From CAZIRF01 sp964541755 (lineage in GTDB: Bacteria > Spirochaetota > Spirochaetia > Treponematales > Breznakiellaceae), in assembly GCA_964541755.1 (NCBI GenBank), contig CAZIRF010000009.1, positions 1 to 64,000 on the forward strand: 64,000 nucleotides of DNA. The letters run 5' to 3'. Positions within the stretch are counted from its first letter, which is position 1, and each line of letters starts with the position of its first letter. The translations under genes were made by a program, and so were the position numbers. Under the pieces are notes generated by a model, which was not told the origin of the DNA, ran no database searches, and was given only the letters and a program-made list of their open reading frames with translations. This document shows, piece by piece, positions 47,117 through 55,842 of the stretch.

Positions 47117-48289
47117 CTAGAACGCATTCCAAGTATAGACTTTAGTAGGAACGCTGTAGATGGGAACCGTGAAGGAAGGCTCCCATCGATAGTTGATGAT
47201 TGGGACTTTAACGCTTAAACCGGCTTTGGCTGTTAGGTCTATCTTCAACTGCGCCGTGCCCACGCCATGAATATCAGGGTACCATCTATTGGGGACATTC
47301 TTTGTTGAGAGGGTGAATTTTAGTTCCTCTCCGGCGGAAGCCTTAAGTCCAATCCAAAATACTTCATTGAAAAGTACCTTGGGTTCTATGAAGACGGTTG
47401 GAGTAATCGATATTGAGGCTGAGGCCGACTCAAGTCCAGTCGTGGACTTCACGATGACCCAATCACTCGGACCGACATAATATGCAGTATCGTTAAGAAT
47501 ACTGGCGTCAGAATATAAATCCCCATAAAATGCTGGACACCAGACCTTGAACCACAATACCTTAGACGAGATCCATTCTACGCCATAATTGGCGCCGGCG
47601 TGCACCTCAGCTCCATAGAGTCCACAGAAGGCGAAGCGAGTCTCCATAGACATTTGTAGTGAAGAGCTAAGAGAAACCGGGAACTCTACTCCACCGTCGA
47701 TCGCGAAAGTTAACGATAGCACACCTATTTGGATCGGAGGTGAATTGAATAATCTCAAGCTTATCCTCGTAGGCGTTTCCTTGCCGCAGAGAGATCCGGA
47801 AGCAGTCGGTTTTGCTCCGACGCCAGCGTTTATTACTAAATTGGTATCTGCAAGCACATGTGCAGCGACAGCCGCACCACCCTCTATATTCCCCCATGAA
47901 CATGAAAAGTAACCAAATAATCCGATATCAACTTTAATACCGTTACTATTTGGAGTGGTTACAGAATACGAAGAATCAATTTCGCCCAAGTCGATTTTTC
48001 CGTCCGCGCCGGTAGTGAATAGAGTCGGGAGGCTTGACGGAGGGACATTGTCGGGATTTGTATACTTAATGCCCAGCAACTTATCAGCTGTAGTGATTAC
48101 GAATTGCTCCCATGGAGCGAACTGTACCTTTGATCCATTCCCACCGTCCCCTCCGGTATCGACTCCCGACGATTCCTCTGTCGAAGAGCTCGCATTGCCG
48201 GAGCTAAAAAAATTCTTGATAGTCGAGATAGTCTTCTTATCTGTCAGGTTGATTATTGGCCGATACTTAGCCCATTTTTTCTCAATCAT
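47117..48289 (-). CDS. Beta-rich protein of unknown function, possibly the C-terminal part of a longer product
   Basis: 390 residues without a signal peptide or ribosome site. A serine/glycine-rich linker (SSSTEESSGVDTGGDGG) near residue 35 is followed by repeated beta strands (VDIGLFGYFSCSWG, SLTFAIDGGVEFPVSL). The start overlaps the end of the upstream broken gene by 8 bp at an A7 run, so the two could once have been one exported protein. No family recognised. Confidence 0.6.
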   Translation of the reverse strand: MIEKKWAKYRPIINLTDKKTISTIKNFFSSGNASSSTEESSGVDTGGDGGNGSKVQFAPWEQFVITTADKLLGIKYTNPDNVPPSSLPTLFTTGADGKIDLGEIDSSYSVTTPNSNGIKVDIGLFGYFSCSWGNIEGGAAVAAHVLADTNLVINAGVGAKPTASGSLCGKETPTRISLRLFNSPPIQIGVLSLTFAIDGGVEFPVSLSSSLQMSMETRFAFCGLYGAEVHAGANYGVEWISSKVLWFKVWCPAFYGDLYSDASILNDTAYYVGPSDWVIVKSTTGLESASASISITPTVFIEPKVLFNEVFWIGLKASAGEELKFTLSTKNVPNRWYPDIHGVGTAQLKIDLTAKAGLSVKVPIINYRWEPSFTVPIYSVPTKVYTWNAF

Positions 48290-49345
48290 ATTTTTTTGCG
48301 CATCGTACTCGGATCGCGGTCAGGACTTCGCCGATCGAGTCTGGTGGGATCGGTCCATCCTGCACGCTGATAAAGGCCTGTACCATATCCCTCTTCCCCA
48401 GTAGCGCGTTCAAGTAATCTAGCGAGTCCTTCTCTCCTATTGCAGGATCGACGACTCCCCTCACCTGTTCCGGGATAGCGAGCAATAGGGCTCTCGCGGT
48501 AAAGTCACCCAGGAATTCCGAATCGACAAAGACGAAGCTCACCGCCGGAGCATATTCCATGGATACTGTATCTGTATCTGATAGTGCTCTGGGCGCCCCC
48601 CCCCCTCAGACGACCAAGATACTACCTTTTCGTATTTGCCGGTTTGGTTATCAAGGACATAATCTCCGTATACGACTCCCTTACTTATTGATCTTGCGCT
48701 CGTATTACCTTGGTATTTTGAAATGATCATTTTTCCATCATTGTTAATGCCCATTACTCCATTGGGATATCGCCCATTCGTGTATTGTTCGGGAATCAGT
48801 GCGAACATCGTCGTGTTTTGATCGTCTTTCGAACTAACGAATGACAAGAAACATGCAGATTCTAATCCTGGCCTGTGATTTATGTTTTTTATATACTCGA
48901 GGTCAGGAAGCGAATCTCCATCGAGGTCCACCTAGCGTCCAATGGGAATATCGCATACTCCACTAACAAAGGAACCTCCATCGATAGAGAATATCTTGTA
49001 GAATATATTAATAAAATCGGTATCAATAGATTCGATTTGAATTGTTCCGAATGTGGCCTTTTGGGGTTCATCTGTAAATACAGCCCGACTATCATCGACT
49101 AATTGGTGATTAACATGTCCTAATCGAATGCCAATCACCGCGCCCTTCATGAGTGACGAGTCAGCGGGGTCTGATGGGTCATAGTACACACTACCGCCCA
49201 TGAAGGCCATTGCCCTTAGGTGCGACAGGTCGCTCAGATTCGATATGTCATTTAGGTCCCCGGGATTTGCAATATTTTCTGGAGACCAACTACAGGATAT
49301 TAAGAATATCAAAACAATGAGAGCAAGAGAGAGAACTCTTTTCAT
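48282..49345 (-). pseudogene. Lipoprotein gene broken by an in-frame TAG and a G10 frameshift
   Basis: It begins with a clear lipoprotein signal (MKRVLSLALIVLIFLISC) and reads 137 residues to a TAG (48932-48934). The next codon of the same frame starts VDLDGDSLPDLEYIK, a natural continuation, and the frame runs 130 more residues, crossing a run of ten G (48596-48605 on the plus strand as C) and stopping soon after. In the frame reached by adding one G (or removing two) the sequence continues APRALSDTDTVSMEYAP for about 105 residues to 48282. One lipoprotein of about 370 residues is therefore the likely ancestor. It may be dead, or phase-variable at the G tract. Confidence 0.75.
48596..48605. 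repeat. Homopolymeric C10/G10 tract inside the broken lipoprotein gene
   Basis: Ten consecutive C on the plus strand. Poly-G tracts of this length in surface-protein genes are classical slipped-strand phase-variation sites. A change of +1 G joins two open frames. It is also the kind of site where sequencing errors occur. Confidence 0.9.
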
Positions 49346-49419
49346 GAATAAGACTCCGTTCTTTTAGGGCATCTTAGTATATGAAAATGACCATGTCAAA
49401 TGTAAAAAGATTAATTTTT

Positions 49420-49714
49420 GAGCCTCTTTCAAAATAGCTAAATTTGCTTTCATTCTACTAAGGGGCGTGGTCTGTTTGGTAGCATTGAAGATACTTCAGT
49501 AGTTCATTCTTCCTTCGGTTCAGAAAGCCACTTGAGAAATTCAAACTTTCTAGGAAGTAGGGGCAGTCTGTACCAATTACAAGAATGAGGGCATTACTGC
49601 TGTCATAGAACGATAAAATTTGGTTGGCTACATTCAAAGAATCACTTTTTCAAATCAGCCTTTGGAATTGATGTAGTATTTCGATCGTGGAAAGCCTGTT
49701 TTTGAATGAGGCTC
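49420..49714. mobile_element. Candidate MITE or insertion-sequence remnant, 295 bp with 15-bp terminal inverted repeats
   Basis: The left end GAGCCTCTTTCAAAA (49420-49434) and right end TTTTGAATGAGGCTC (49700-49714) are inverted repeats with one mismatch. The interior is AT-rich against its surroundings, with one minus-strand open stretch of about 58 residues (contains IGTDCPYF) that I cannot identify as a transposase. No clear target duplication. It marks the edge of the lower-GC patch. Confidence 0.55.
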
Positions 49715-49840
49715 TATACATTGATAACCAAGGGTTTTTCAAACATATCGGGTCTCCACCTCGCAGGGCCGCTCCGGGTTTGAGGGCTCGTATCCCGCGC
49801 TGGCCGAAACCCGTGATAGACGGGGGGGTAGCGGAATAAC

Positions 49841-49872
49841 AAAAGGCCCGCGCCTGAGCGCGGGCCTTTTTT
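49841..49872 (+). terminator. Bidirectional terminator
   Basis: GGCCCGCGC (49845-49853) and GCGCGGGCC (49858-49866) with CTGA loop, four A before and six T after, so it can act on either strand. It separates the lower-GC patch from the uronate genes. Confidence 0.88.
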
Positions 49873-49932
49873 ATGGAGCGAGGGGGGGCCGCTACTGGAG
49901 AGCCTCAATCCAGGGCCTTCGGTGGGCGGTGT

Positions 49933-50008
49933 GGGCAGGGAAGCCATCCCCGCCGATACATTCGTGACCGAAGGGAACATGGAGCGGCGGGGGATGGCTT
50001 CCCTGCCC
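49933..50008. repeat. Long inverted repeat, about 23 bp, with a one-base bulge
   Basis: 49933-49955 (starting GGGCAGGGAAGCCATCCCC) pairs with 49985-50008 over the whole length except one extra base. The loop is 29 nt. It has no T run and sits 56 bp beyond the end of uxuB. The rest of 49346-50063 outside this, the terminator and the MITE-like element shows nothing I can name. Confidence 0.8.
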
Positions 50009-50038
50009 GTGCTGGTGAATTGCATGCCCCCCCACCAA

Positions 50039-50053
50039 CAAGCTTCCGGTTAC
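50039..50053 (-). repeat. Third copy of the dispersed 15-mer GTAACCGGAAGCTTG
   Basis: Minus-strand copy, 11 bp past the uxuB stop; other copies at 12626-12640 and 32731-32745, all between genes. Confidence 0.85.
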
Positions 50054-50063
50054 CAGCCTCGGG

Positions 50064-51710
50064 CTACCACTTTGCGCTCACGCGGTCGAGGGTCTTGCGG
50101 ACGGCGCCGGGGCCCGCACAGAGCTCGGCGAAGAGGCCTTCGATCTTCTGGCCCAGGCCGGCGCGGTAGAGGTTGCAGGCGAAGAGGTCCGCGCGCGAGA
50201 GAATGGGTTCGAGGCGCTGGTGGACTTCGGCGGCGGGGGGCCGGCGGGTGAGGTCGAGATCGGCAAAGGCGGGGGTGAGCGCGGGGAGGAGCGGATCGGG
50301 CGAGAGCTCGAAGGGTCGCAGGGCGTCGTCCTTGGCGCAGAGGTAGCGCAGCCAGCAGGCGATGGCGAAGGGGATGCCTTCGAGGGCGTCGGTGGAGCGC
50401 GCGGGGTCGTCTGCCCAGGCGCGGATGGTCTGCCCGAAGCGGATGGGGACCTTTTGCGAGGTATCGCAGGCGATGCGCTGGGGGGTGTCGGGCATGAAGG
50501 GGTTGGGTAGGCGGCGTTCCACGACATCGTCGATGAAGGATTTCGGGTCGAGGATGCCGGGGTTGACGACGACGGGGAGGCCCTCGGTGTAGCCGATGCG
50601 CTTGACGAGTTTGACCAGGGCGCTGTCCTTCATTTCGCGGTGGATGGAGGTGTAGCCTAAAAGGCAGCCCGTGACGGCGAGGGCCGTGTGAAGGGGGTTC
50701 AAGCAGGTGGTGACCTTCATGCGCTCGACCTTGTCCACCGTTTCGCGGTCTGCAAAGAGGATGCCGGCCTTTTCCAGGGGCGGGCGGCCGTTGGGGAAGC
50801 GGTCTTCGATGACGAGGTACTGGGCTTCCTCGGCGTTGACGAAGGCGGCCGTCCAGGTCTGGCGGGCGGTGACGATGATCTCGGTATCCTCGAAACCGGC
50901 CTTTTTAAGCATTTCCTGGACGCTTGAGTCCGGGCGGGGGGTGATCTTGTCGATCATGCTCCAGGGGAAGGAGAGCTTTGCGGGGTCTTCGAGCCAAGCG
51001 ATGAAGTCGGCGCCGACAAAGCCGTTTGCGTGCCAGGTGCGCGCGACTTCGAAGACGGCGGCCTTGAGCTTGTCGCCGTTGTGCGAGCAGTTGTCCATGC
51101 TCACGAGAGCGAGCGGACCGGCTTGGGCGACGAAGCGGGTAAAGAGGAGGGAGGCGATCGTACCCATCAGGCTGATAGTCTTCTCCGGGCCCCCTTCGAT
51201 GTCGGCTTTGACGGCAGAAAGGAGTTCGCCCTTTGCGTCGCGCAGGGAGTAGCCCTTTTCGGTAATCGTGAAGCTGGCCATCTGGAGGCCGGGCGCGATG
51301 AAGATTTCTTTAAGGCGGCGGGTGTCGGGCCCCTGGAGGTCGGTGACGTCGGCGCTCTTGCCAAAGGCGAGGCTCTCTGTTACCGAGGCGACGAGCTTTT
51401 TGTCGATACTGCCGTCGGCCTTGAGGGTGACGAGGACGCTCAGGTTGTCAAAAGGGCGGTAGGCCCTTTCGATAATTTCGGCGTCAAAGCCCTCGGCGAC
51501 GATGATGCCGGTATCTGCCAAACCCTTGTCGAGGAGCTCCTGGTGAACGGCGGCGGGGAAGGCGCGGAATATGTTGCCGGCCCCGAAGTGGATCCAGGTG
51601 GGGGCGCTGCGGGTACGGGCGCGGACGGCCTCGACGTCGAAGGCGGGGACAGAGAATCCCGCATCCTTCCAGTTCTGCGTCGAATCGGTGCCTTTGAGCA
51701 AGAGTTTCAT
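50064..51710 (-). CDS. uxuB: Fructuronate reductase (mannitol-dehydrogenase family)
   Basis: 548 residues of the polyol-specific long-chain dehydrogenase family: an N-terminal NAD-binding fold starting WIHFGAGNIFRAFPA and the family helix with CNGD-like SMDNCSHNGDKLK, then the substrate half with LKVT-type MKVTTCLNPLHTALA. It reduces D-fructuronate to D-mannonate with NADH in glucuronate breakdown; the neighbouring uxuA favours this over mannitol dehydrogenase. GGAGG before the ATG. A CTGATAG motif lies within the gene. Confidence 0.9.
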   Translation of the reverse strand: MKLLLKGTDSTQNWKDAGFSVPAFDVEAVRARTRSAPTWIHFGAGNIFRAFPAAVHQELLDKGLADTGIIVAEGFDAEIIERAYRPFDNLSVLVTLKADGSIDKKLVASVTESLAFGKSADVTDLQGPDTRRLKEIFIAPGLQMASFTITEKGYSLRDAKGELLSAVKADIEGGPEKTISLMGTIASLLFTRFVAQAGPLALVSMDNCSHNGDKLKAAVFEVARTWHANGFVGADFIAWLEDPAKLSFPWSMIDKITPRPDSSVQEMLKKAGFEDTEIIVTARQTWTAAFVNAEEAQYLVIEDRFPNGRPPLEKAGILFADRETVDKVERMKVTTCLNPLHTALAVTGCLLGYTSIHREMKDSALVKLVKRIGYTEGLPVVVNPGILDPKSFIDDVVERRLPNPFMPDTPQRIACDTSQKVPIRFGQTIRAWADDPARSTDALEGIPFAIACWLRYLCAKDDALRPFELSPDPLLPALTPAFADLDLTRRPPAAEVHQRLEPILSRADLFACNLYRAGLGQKIEGLFAELCAGPGAVRKTLDRVSAKW

Positions 51711-51748
51711 CTGTTCCTCCGGTGGTGGATGTGACGGTCAAACGGGCG

Positions 51749-51777
51749 GCTTGACAGCCGGCAGCTTGACAGCCGGC
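51749..51777. repeat. Short tandem repeat between uxuA and uxuB
   Basis: GCTTGACAGCCGGC occurs twice with a 15-bp period (51749-51762 and 51764-51777) in the 70-bp gap. Confidence 0.75.
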
Positions 51778-51780
51778 GGC

Positions 51781-52854
51781 TCAGCTGCGCGGCCAGGTCT
51801 TGGCGCAGGCTTCCCAAAGCCCGTTCAGGTAGGCGATACCCAGGGCGCGGTCGTAGAGGCCGTAGCCGGGCATGGACTTTTCGTCCCAGATGGCCCGGCC
51901 GTGGTCGGGGCGGATAACCCCGTCAAAGCCCGAATCCCAGAATGCCTTGACGATGGCGAACATGTCCATCGAGCCGTCTGTCGAAAGGTGGGCCGCTTCC
52001 TCGAATATGCCGGGGGCATGGTGCTTGAGGTTGCGGATGTGGGCGAAGTGGATGCGGCCCTTCAAGGCGTGAATGACGTCGACAAGGTTATTGCCGGGGT
52101 TGGACCCGAGGGAGCCCGTGCACAGGGTAACGCCGTTCTGCTTCTTGTCCACGGCCTTCATCATCTTGAGGAGGTTCTCCTTGTTGGTGATGATGCGCGG
52201 GAGCCCGAAGACGGGCCAGGCGGGGTCGTCGGGGTGGATGGCCATCTTGATATCGTACTTTTCGCAGACGGGCATGATGGCCTTGAGGAAGTAGACGAGG
52301 TTGTCGAAGAGCTTTGCGTCGTCGACATCCTTGTAGCGGGTGAAGAGGTCCTTGATCTTGGAAAGGCGCTCGGGCTCCCAGCCGGGGAGCATGAAGCCGC
52401 CCGACTTCGACTCCATGTGCTCGAAGAGTTTTTCGGGGTCGATAAGGTCAACCTTTTCCTGGTCGTAGGCGAGGACGGTCGAGCCGTCGTCGCGTAGCTT
52501 GGCGAGCTCGGAGCGGGTCCAGTCGAAGACGGGCATGAAGTTGTAGCAGACGAGGTCGATGCCCTCTTTGCCCAGGACTTCGAGGGTCTTGATGTAGTGG
52601 TCGATCCACTTGTCCCGCTCGCCAGAGCCAATCTTGATGTCGTCGTGGATGTTGACGCTCTCGATGCCGCTTATCTCGAGTCCCACGCGGGCGGCATCGG
52701 CCTTGAGGGCTTTGACGCGCTCAGCTTCCCAGAGTTCGCCGGCCTGCTTGTCGTAGAGGGTGGTGATGACCCCCGTAACGCCGGGAATCTGGCGGATGTA
52801 TTCGAGTTTGATTGTGTCGTGGCCCGTACCGAACCAGCGGAATGCCATCTTCAT
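51781..52854 (-). CDS. uxuA: Mannonate dehydratase
   Basis: 357 residues. It dehydrates D-mannonate to 2-keto-3-deoxygluconate, the step after UxuB. The N terminus (MAFRWFGTGHDTIKLEYIRQ), GVTGVITTL and the metal-ligand region around CTGSLG, HFAHIRNLKHH and RPDHGR are typical of UxuA. The ATG at 52854 is chosen since the family begins at MKMAFRWFG and ACGAGG lies upstream. First gene of a two-gene operon with its own promoter. Confidence 0.95.
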   Translation of the reverse strand: MKMAFRWFGTGHDTIKLEYIRQIPGVTGVITTLYDKQAGELWEAERVKALKADAARVGLEISGIESVNIHDDIKIGSGERDKWIDHYIKTLEVLGKEGIDLVCYNFMPVFDWTRSELAKLRDDGSTVLAYDQEKVDLIDPEKLFEHMESKSGGFMLPGWEPERLSKIKDLFTRYKDVDDAKLFDNLVYFLKAIMPVCEKYDIKMAIHPDDPAWPVFGLPRIITNKENLLKMMKAVDKKQNGVTLCTGSLGSNPGNNLVDVIHALKGRIHFAHIRNLKHHAPGIFEEAAHLSTDGSMDMFAIVKAFWDSGFDGVIRPDHGRAIWDEKSMPGYGLYDRALGIAYLNGLWEACAKTWPRS

Positions 52855-52922
52855 CGCTAATACCTCGTGTGGTGCTCTCGTTCGCCGGCTCTGCAAGGAG
52901 TCCCTGTGCCGACGTTATGAGT

Positions 52923-52952
52923 ATTATAGAGAAATTTGTTGTTTTGTGCCAA
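52923..52952 (-). promoter_or_regulatory. Sigma-70-type promoter of uxuAB
   Basis: TTGGCA (52947-52952), 18-bp spacer, TATAAT (52923-52928) on the minus strand, about 65 nt of leader. Confidence 0.82.
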
Positions 52953-52977
52953 TAGGGAAGTGGAACAGTGTTTCATT

Positions 52978-53913
52978 TTACAGGCTGATAGTTTCCTCCG
53001 CGCCACGCCAGCGGGCGATCTTGGCGGCTGCGGCGCTACCGTCCGCGTAGCCGCTCTCCCAGAGGCCCTGCAGCTTGGCGGGGTCGCGTTCCATGCGCGC
53101 GAGTCCCGGCTGGGGTTTGGGCTGGATGACGTATGCGATCCCGTCGCGTTCGAGCGCGTCCAGGTGATCCAGGCATGCGTTGTAACGCTCGTTGCGGGTA
53201 AGGAGGGCCTCGACGAGGGCGGGGTGCTTGCGGTACCAAAGCCGGGCAAGGCCGGGGTGCTTTGTGGGCCCCTTGCGGTAGCCGGCGGGCTGGGTGCGTA
53301 TGACGATGAGCTTTTTTGCCCCCTGTGCGAGGGCCCAGTCGACCGGGAGCGAATCGGAGAGGCCCCCGTCGAGGTACTGGTGCCCGTTGATTTCGACGGG
53401 CGGTGAGATAAAGGGGAGGGAGCAGGAGGCCTTTGCGACGGCCATGAGCTCCTCGTTGCTGGCGGCCGAAAGGTAGGCGGGCTCGCCGCTTTCGATGTCG
53501 GTGGCCACGGCGACCCAGCGGGTGGGGTTTTGCCAGAAGGCCGTGAAGTCGAAGGGTTCGAGTTCGAGGGGGAGGGTGCGAAAGATGAAGTCCCAGCCAA
53601 AGTACGAGCCTTCGGTAAAGAGGGGGCGAAGCCCCATATACTCGGGGCGCTGGATGTAGTCGACTACAACGCGCCGGGCCCGGTCCCGTTGGCGCGAGAG
53701 GAAGGACAGGCCGTGGCTGGCCCCGGCCGATACCCCCGCGACGAGGGGGAATTCGAGCCCTGCGTCCATGAATGCGTCGAGGACGCCGGTGGTGTAGACC
53801 CCGCGCATGCCGCCGCCTTCGAGGACGAGGGCGGCGGGAATGGTTTCGGGCAGGGATGAAGAAGCGGATACGGGGCCGGTATCGGGAACTTTTGTTGTTT
53901 TATCAGTATTCAT
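52978..53913 (-). CDS. Patatin-like phospholipase
   Basis: 311 residues. The oxyanion motif GGGMRG, serine nucleophile GVSAGASHG and the catalytic aspartate in YLDGGLSDS are all present, so it should be an active lipid acyl hydrolase. No signal peptide. The closest general type is the YjjU-like patatin group. TACAAT ends 6 nt before the chosen ATG, another predicted leaderless gene. A CTGATAG motif lies 7 bp from the stop codon. Confidence 0.9.
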   Translation of the reverse strand: MNTDKTTKVPDTGPVSASSSLPETIPAALVLEGGGMRGVYTTGVLDAFMDAGLEFPLVAGVSAGASHGLSFLSRQRDRARRVVVDYIQRPEYMGLRPLFTEGSYFGWDFIFRTLPLELEPFDFTAFWQNPTRWVAVATDIESGEPAYLSAASNEELMAVAKASCSLPFISPPVEINGHQYLDGGLSDSLPVDWALAQGAKKLIVIRTQPAGYRKGPTKHPGLARLWYRKHPALVEALLTRNERYNACLDHLDALERDGIAYVIQPKPQPGLARMERDPAKLQGLWESGYADGSAAAAKIARWRGAEETISL

Positions 53914-53999
53914 GCCGGTATTGTAATGCCTTGTTGCCTTTGGGGCTATGCCTTTTTGCGCCTTGTGTTGCCGCCTTGTTGCGTGGCACACTGCCCCTC

Positions 54000-54944
54000 A
54001 TGCTCTCGTATCAGCACGCCTACCACGCGGGTAACCACGCGGATATCCTCAAGCACCTCACGCTCTCCCTTGTTGCACGCTACTTTGCACTAAAGGACAA
54101 GCCGTTTACCTACCTCGATTCGCACGCGGGGGCAGGCCTCTACCGCATCGACAGCGAGGAATCCCGCACTACCGGCGAGGCCGCGGCGGGTATCCTGTCC
54201 CTTATGGACCGCAGCGACGCGCCCGAGCCGCTTGGGCCCTACCTTTCGCTCTGCCGCGCCCTGCGGGAACGGGGGCTCATGCCCGGTTCCGGCGAGGTCG
54301 TGCGCAGTTTTGCGCGGGATACGGACCGGCTCATGCTTATGGAGAAGCACCCGCAGGAGATTCGTGCCCTCGAGGCCAACATGGGCTGCCACCGGAATGT
54401 CGCCGTCCACTACCGCGACGGCTGGGATGCCCTTGTCTCCCTTACCCCGCCGGCCATACGGCGCGGCTTTTGCCTCGTGGACCCCAGCTACGAGGAAGTG
54501 GCCGAGTACCCCCGTGCCGCCGATACCCTCAATGTCGTCCGGCGCCGCTGGAATGTGGGCACCCTCTGCCTCTGGTACCCCCTCGTGGGCCGCCGCAGCA
54601 GCCATATCGCCGCCATGAAGACCGCTTTTGGTTTGGATGGCTTGTCTGGGGGCGATTTGGAAACCGGAACCTTGGTGTTGGACAGTCCGGAACCAGCAGT
54701 CCTCTGTGCGGAACTCTGTGTGCGGCCCCCTTCAGGCGGCCCGACTGCGGGCGCCCCGCCTGCGGGCCGCCTCCCGGGGGATGCCCCCTCGCAGGGCTTC
54801 GGGCTCTACGGTTCGGGGATGATCGTGGTCCGGCCGCCCTGGAAACTGGCAGGGGAGCTCTTTACCTGCCTCTCCTGGCTGGCATCCGCACTGGAAGAAA
54901 CCCCGGGTTCGGGGAGCTGGTCTCTTTTTACCAGTTGTTGTTGA
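54000..54944 (+). CDS. rlmJ: 23S rRNA (adenine-N6)-methyltransferase RlmJ
   Basis: 314 residues. The N terminus (MLSYQHAYHAGNHADILKH) is diagnostic for RlmJ, which methylates A2030 of 23S rRNA. The SAM site is LDSHAGAGLY and the catalytic motif reads DPSYE in place of the common DPPYE, a small change that is tolerated in N6-methyltransferases. A glycine/proline-rich insertion (about 250-262) before the last strand is unusual. The start lies just after a possible CACACT -10, and the 3' end overlaps the next gene by 17 bp. Confidence 0.93.
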   Translation: MLSYQHAYHAGNHADILKHLTLSLVARYFALKDKPFTYLDSHAGAGLYRIDSEESRTTGEAAAGILSLMDRSDAPEPLGPYLSLCRALRERGLMPGSGEVVRSFARDTDRLMLMEKHPQEIRALEANMGCHRNVAVHYRDGWDALVSLTPPAIRRGFCLVDPSYEEVAEYPRAADTLNVVRRRWNVGTLCLWYPLVGRRSSHIAAMKTAFGLDGLSGGDLETGTLVLDSPEPAVLCAELCVRPPSGGPTAGAPPAGRLPGDAPSQGFGLYGSGMIVVRPPWKLAGELFTCLSWLASALEETPGSGSWSLFTSCC

Positions 54945-55749
54945 CGAGCTCTTCCACATCGCCGGGGTTTACATCCTCGAGGATACGCAGCTTGTCGTTG
55001 TAAACGACCCCCTCCGCGATGGCGGCCGATGCGTAGAGCCCGAAGTGGGCTTGCTCCAGGTATCCGCTTCCCCCCTCGACCTTGGCATGGGACAGCTTTT
55101 CGCCGTTTTGCCAGACCGTCGCATAGCCCTCCTCTGCGTCAAAATCGATGAGGATGTCGACCCGCTGTTCGATATGTTCTTGCCGCCCCTGGGAGGGGAC
55201 GTGGACAAGGCGCAGGTAGCCGTCCGGGGCGAGGTTTGCAAGGACAGTCCTGTTCCAGTTGTCGCTCGGGTCGGGGCTCAAGGTGGCAAGGCTGAACCAG
55301 TCGTCAATCTGTCCTTCGGGGCGGTCCTCAAGGACCATGTCGAGCCAGACGTACAGGCTTACCAGACAGGGTCCCCGGAAGGCTCTATCCGCCGTTTTTT
55401 GAAACTGTATCGTGGGATAGGCCCGGTGCGGCAGGTATGCCGGGCTACTCTCGTTGTCGCTGTCCCGGGCCGCGATTATCCATGCCTTGTGTGAATAGTC
55501 GCCGTGAAAGACCCGCTCATCTGACTGTTCTTGACTGGACTCATATCTTTCACCGGACTCCATGTGAAAGTCTGCAAAATCGTCGACGCTCTCGAAGGAG
55601 CTTTCGAAGCGCCGCGGCAGGCCCTCGTAGCGCGATACCGGGGCCTCAGTTGCGCAGGCGGCAATACCAAGGCAGGTGGTCGCGAACAAGGCACATATAA
55701 TCGCGAGCGGCAGGAATCGTGCGGTGTAAGACTGTGTTGTGGTATCCAT
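54928..55749 (-). CDS. Predicted lipoprotein with a lectin-like beta fold
   Basis: 273 residues with a lipoprotein signal (lipobox IAAC near residue 32). The mature part has the order seen in glucan-lyase or LamG-type jelly rolls: SSFESVDDF, YSHKAWIIAARDSDN, IQFQKTADRAFRGPCLVSLYVWLD and a late AHFGLYASAA strand where polysaccharide-lyase-like proteins have the same wording. It may bind or cut a surface polysaccharide (inference); no catalytic residues identified. Confidence 0.7.
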   Translation of the reverse strand: MDTTTQSYTARFLPLAIICALFATTCLGIAACATEAPVSRYEGLPRRFESSFESVDDFADFHMESGERYESSQEQSDERVFHGDYSHKAWIIAARDSDNESSPAYLPHRAYPTIQFQKTADRAFRGPCLVSLYVWLDMVLEDRPEGQIDDWFSLATLSPDPSDNWNRTVLANLAPDGYLRLVHVPSQGRQEHIEQRVDILIDFDAEEGYATVWQNGEKLSHAKVEGGSGYLEQAHFGLYASAAIAEGVVYNDKLRILEDVNPGDVEELVNNNW

Positions 55750-55842
55750 GCGTGATACAGGCCCCTTGTAGTGGGCCTCTTCAATGTGGTGAAGAAGGAG
55801 AAGAGCGCCCGGTCTTGACCCAATACTAGCGCAGCGGGACCA

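Noticed and set aside
49480..49660. Minus-strand 58-codon frame inside the MITE-like element
   Set aside because: It has no start signal and no recognisable family, so it is mentioned only as part of the element.
49933..50008. Integron attC-like site
   Set aside because: There are no integrase, no cassette-like genes and no paired core sites; only the hairpin form is similar.
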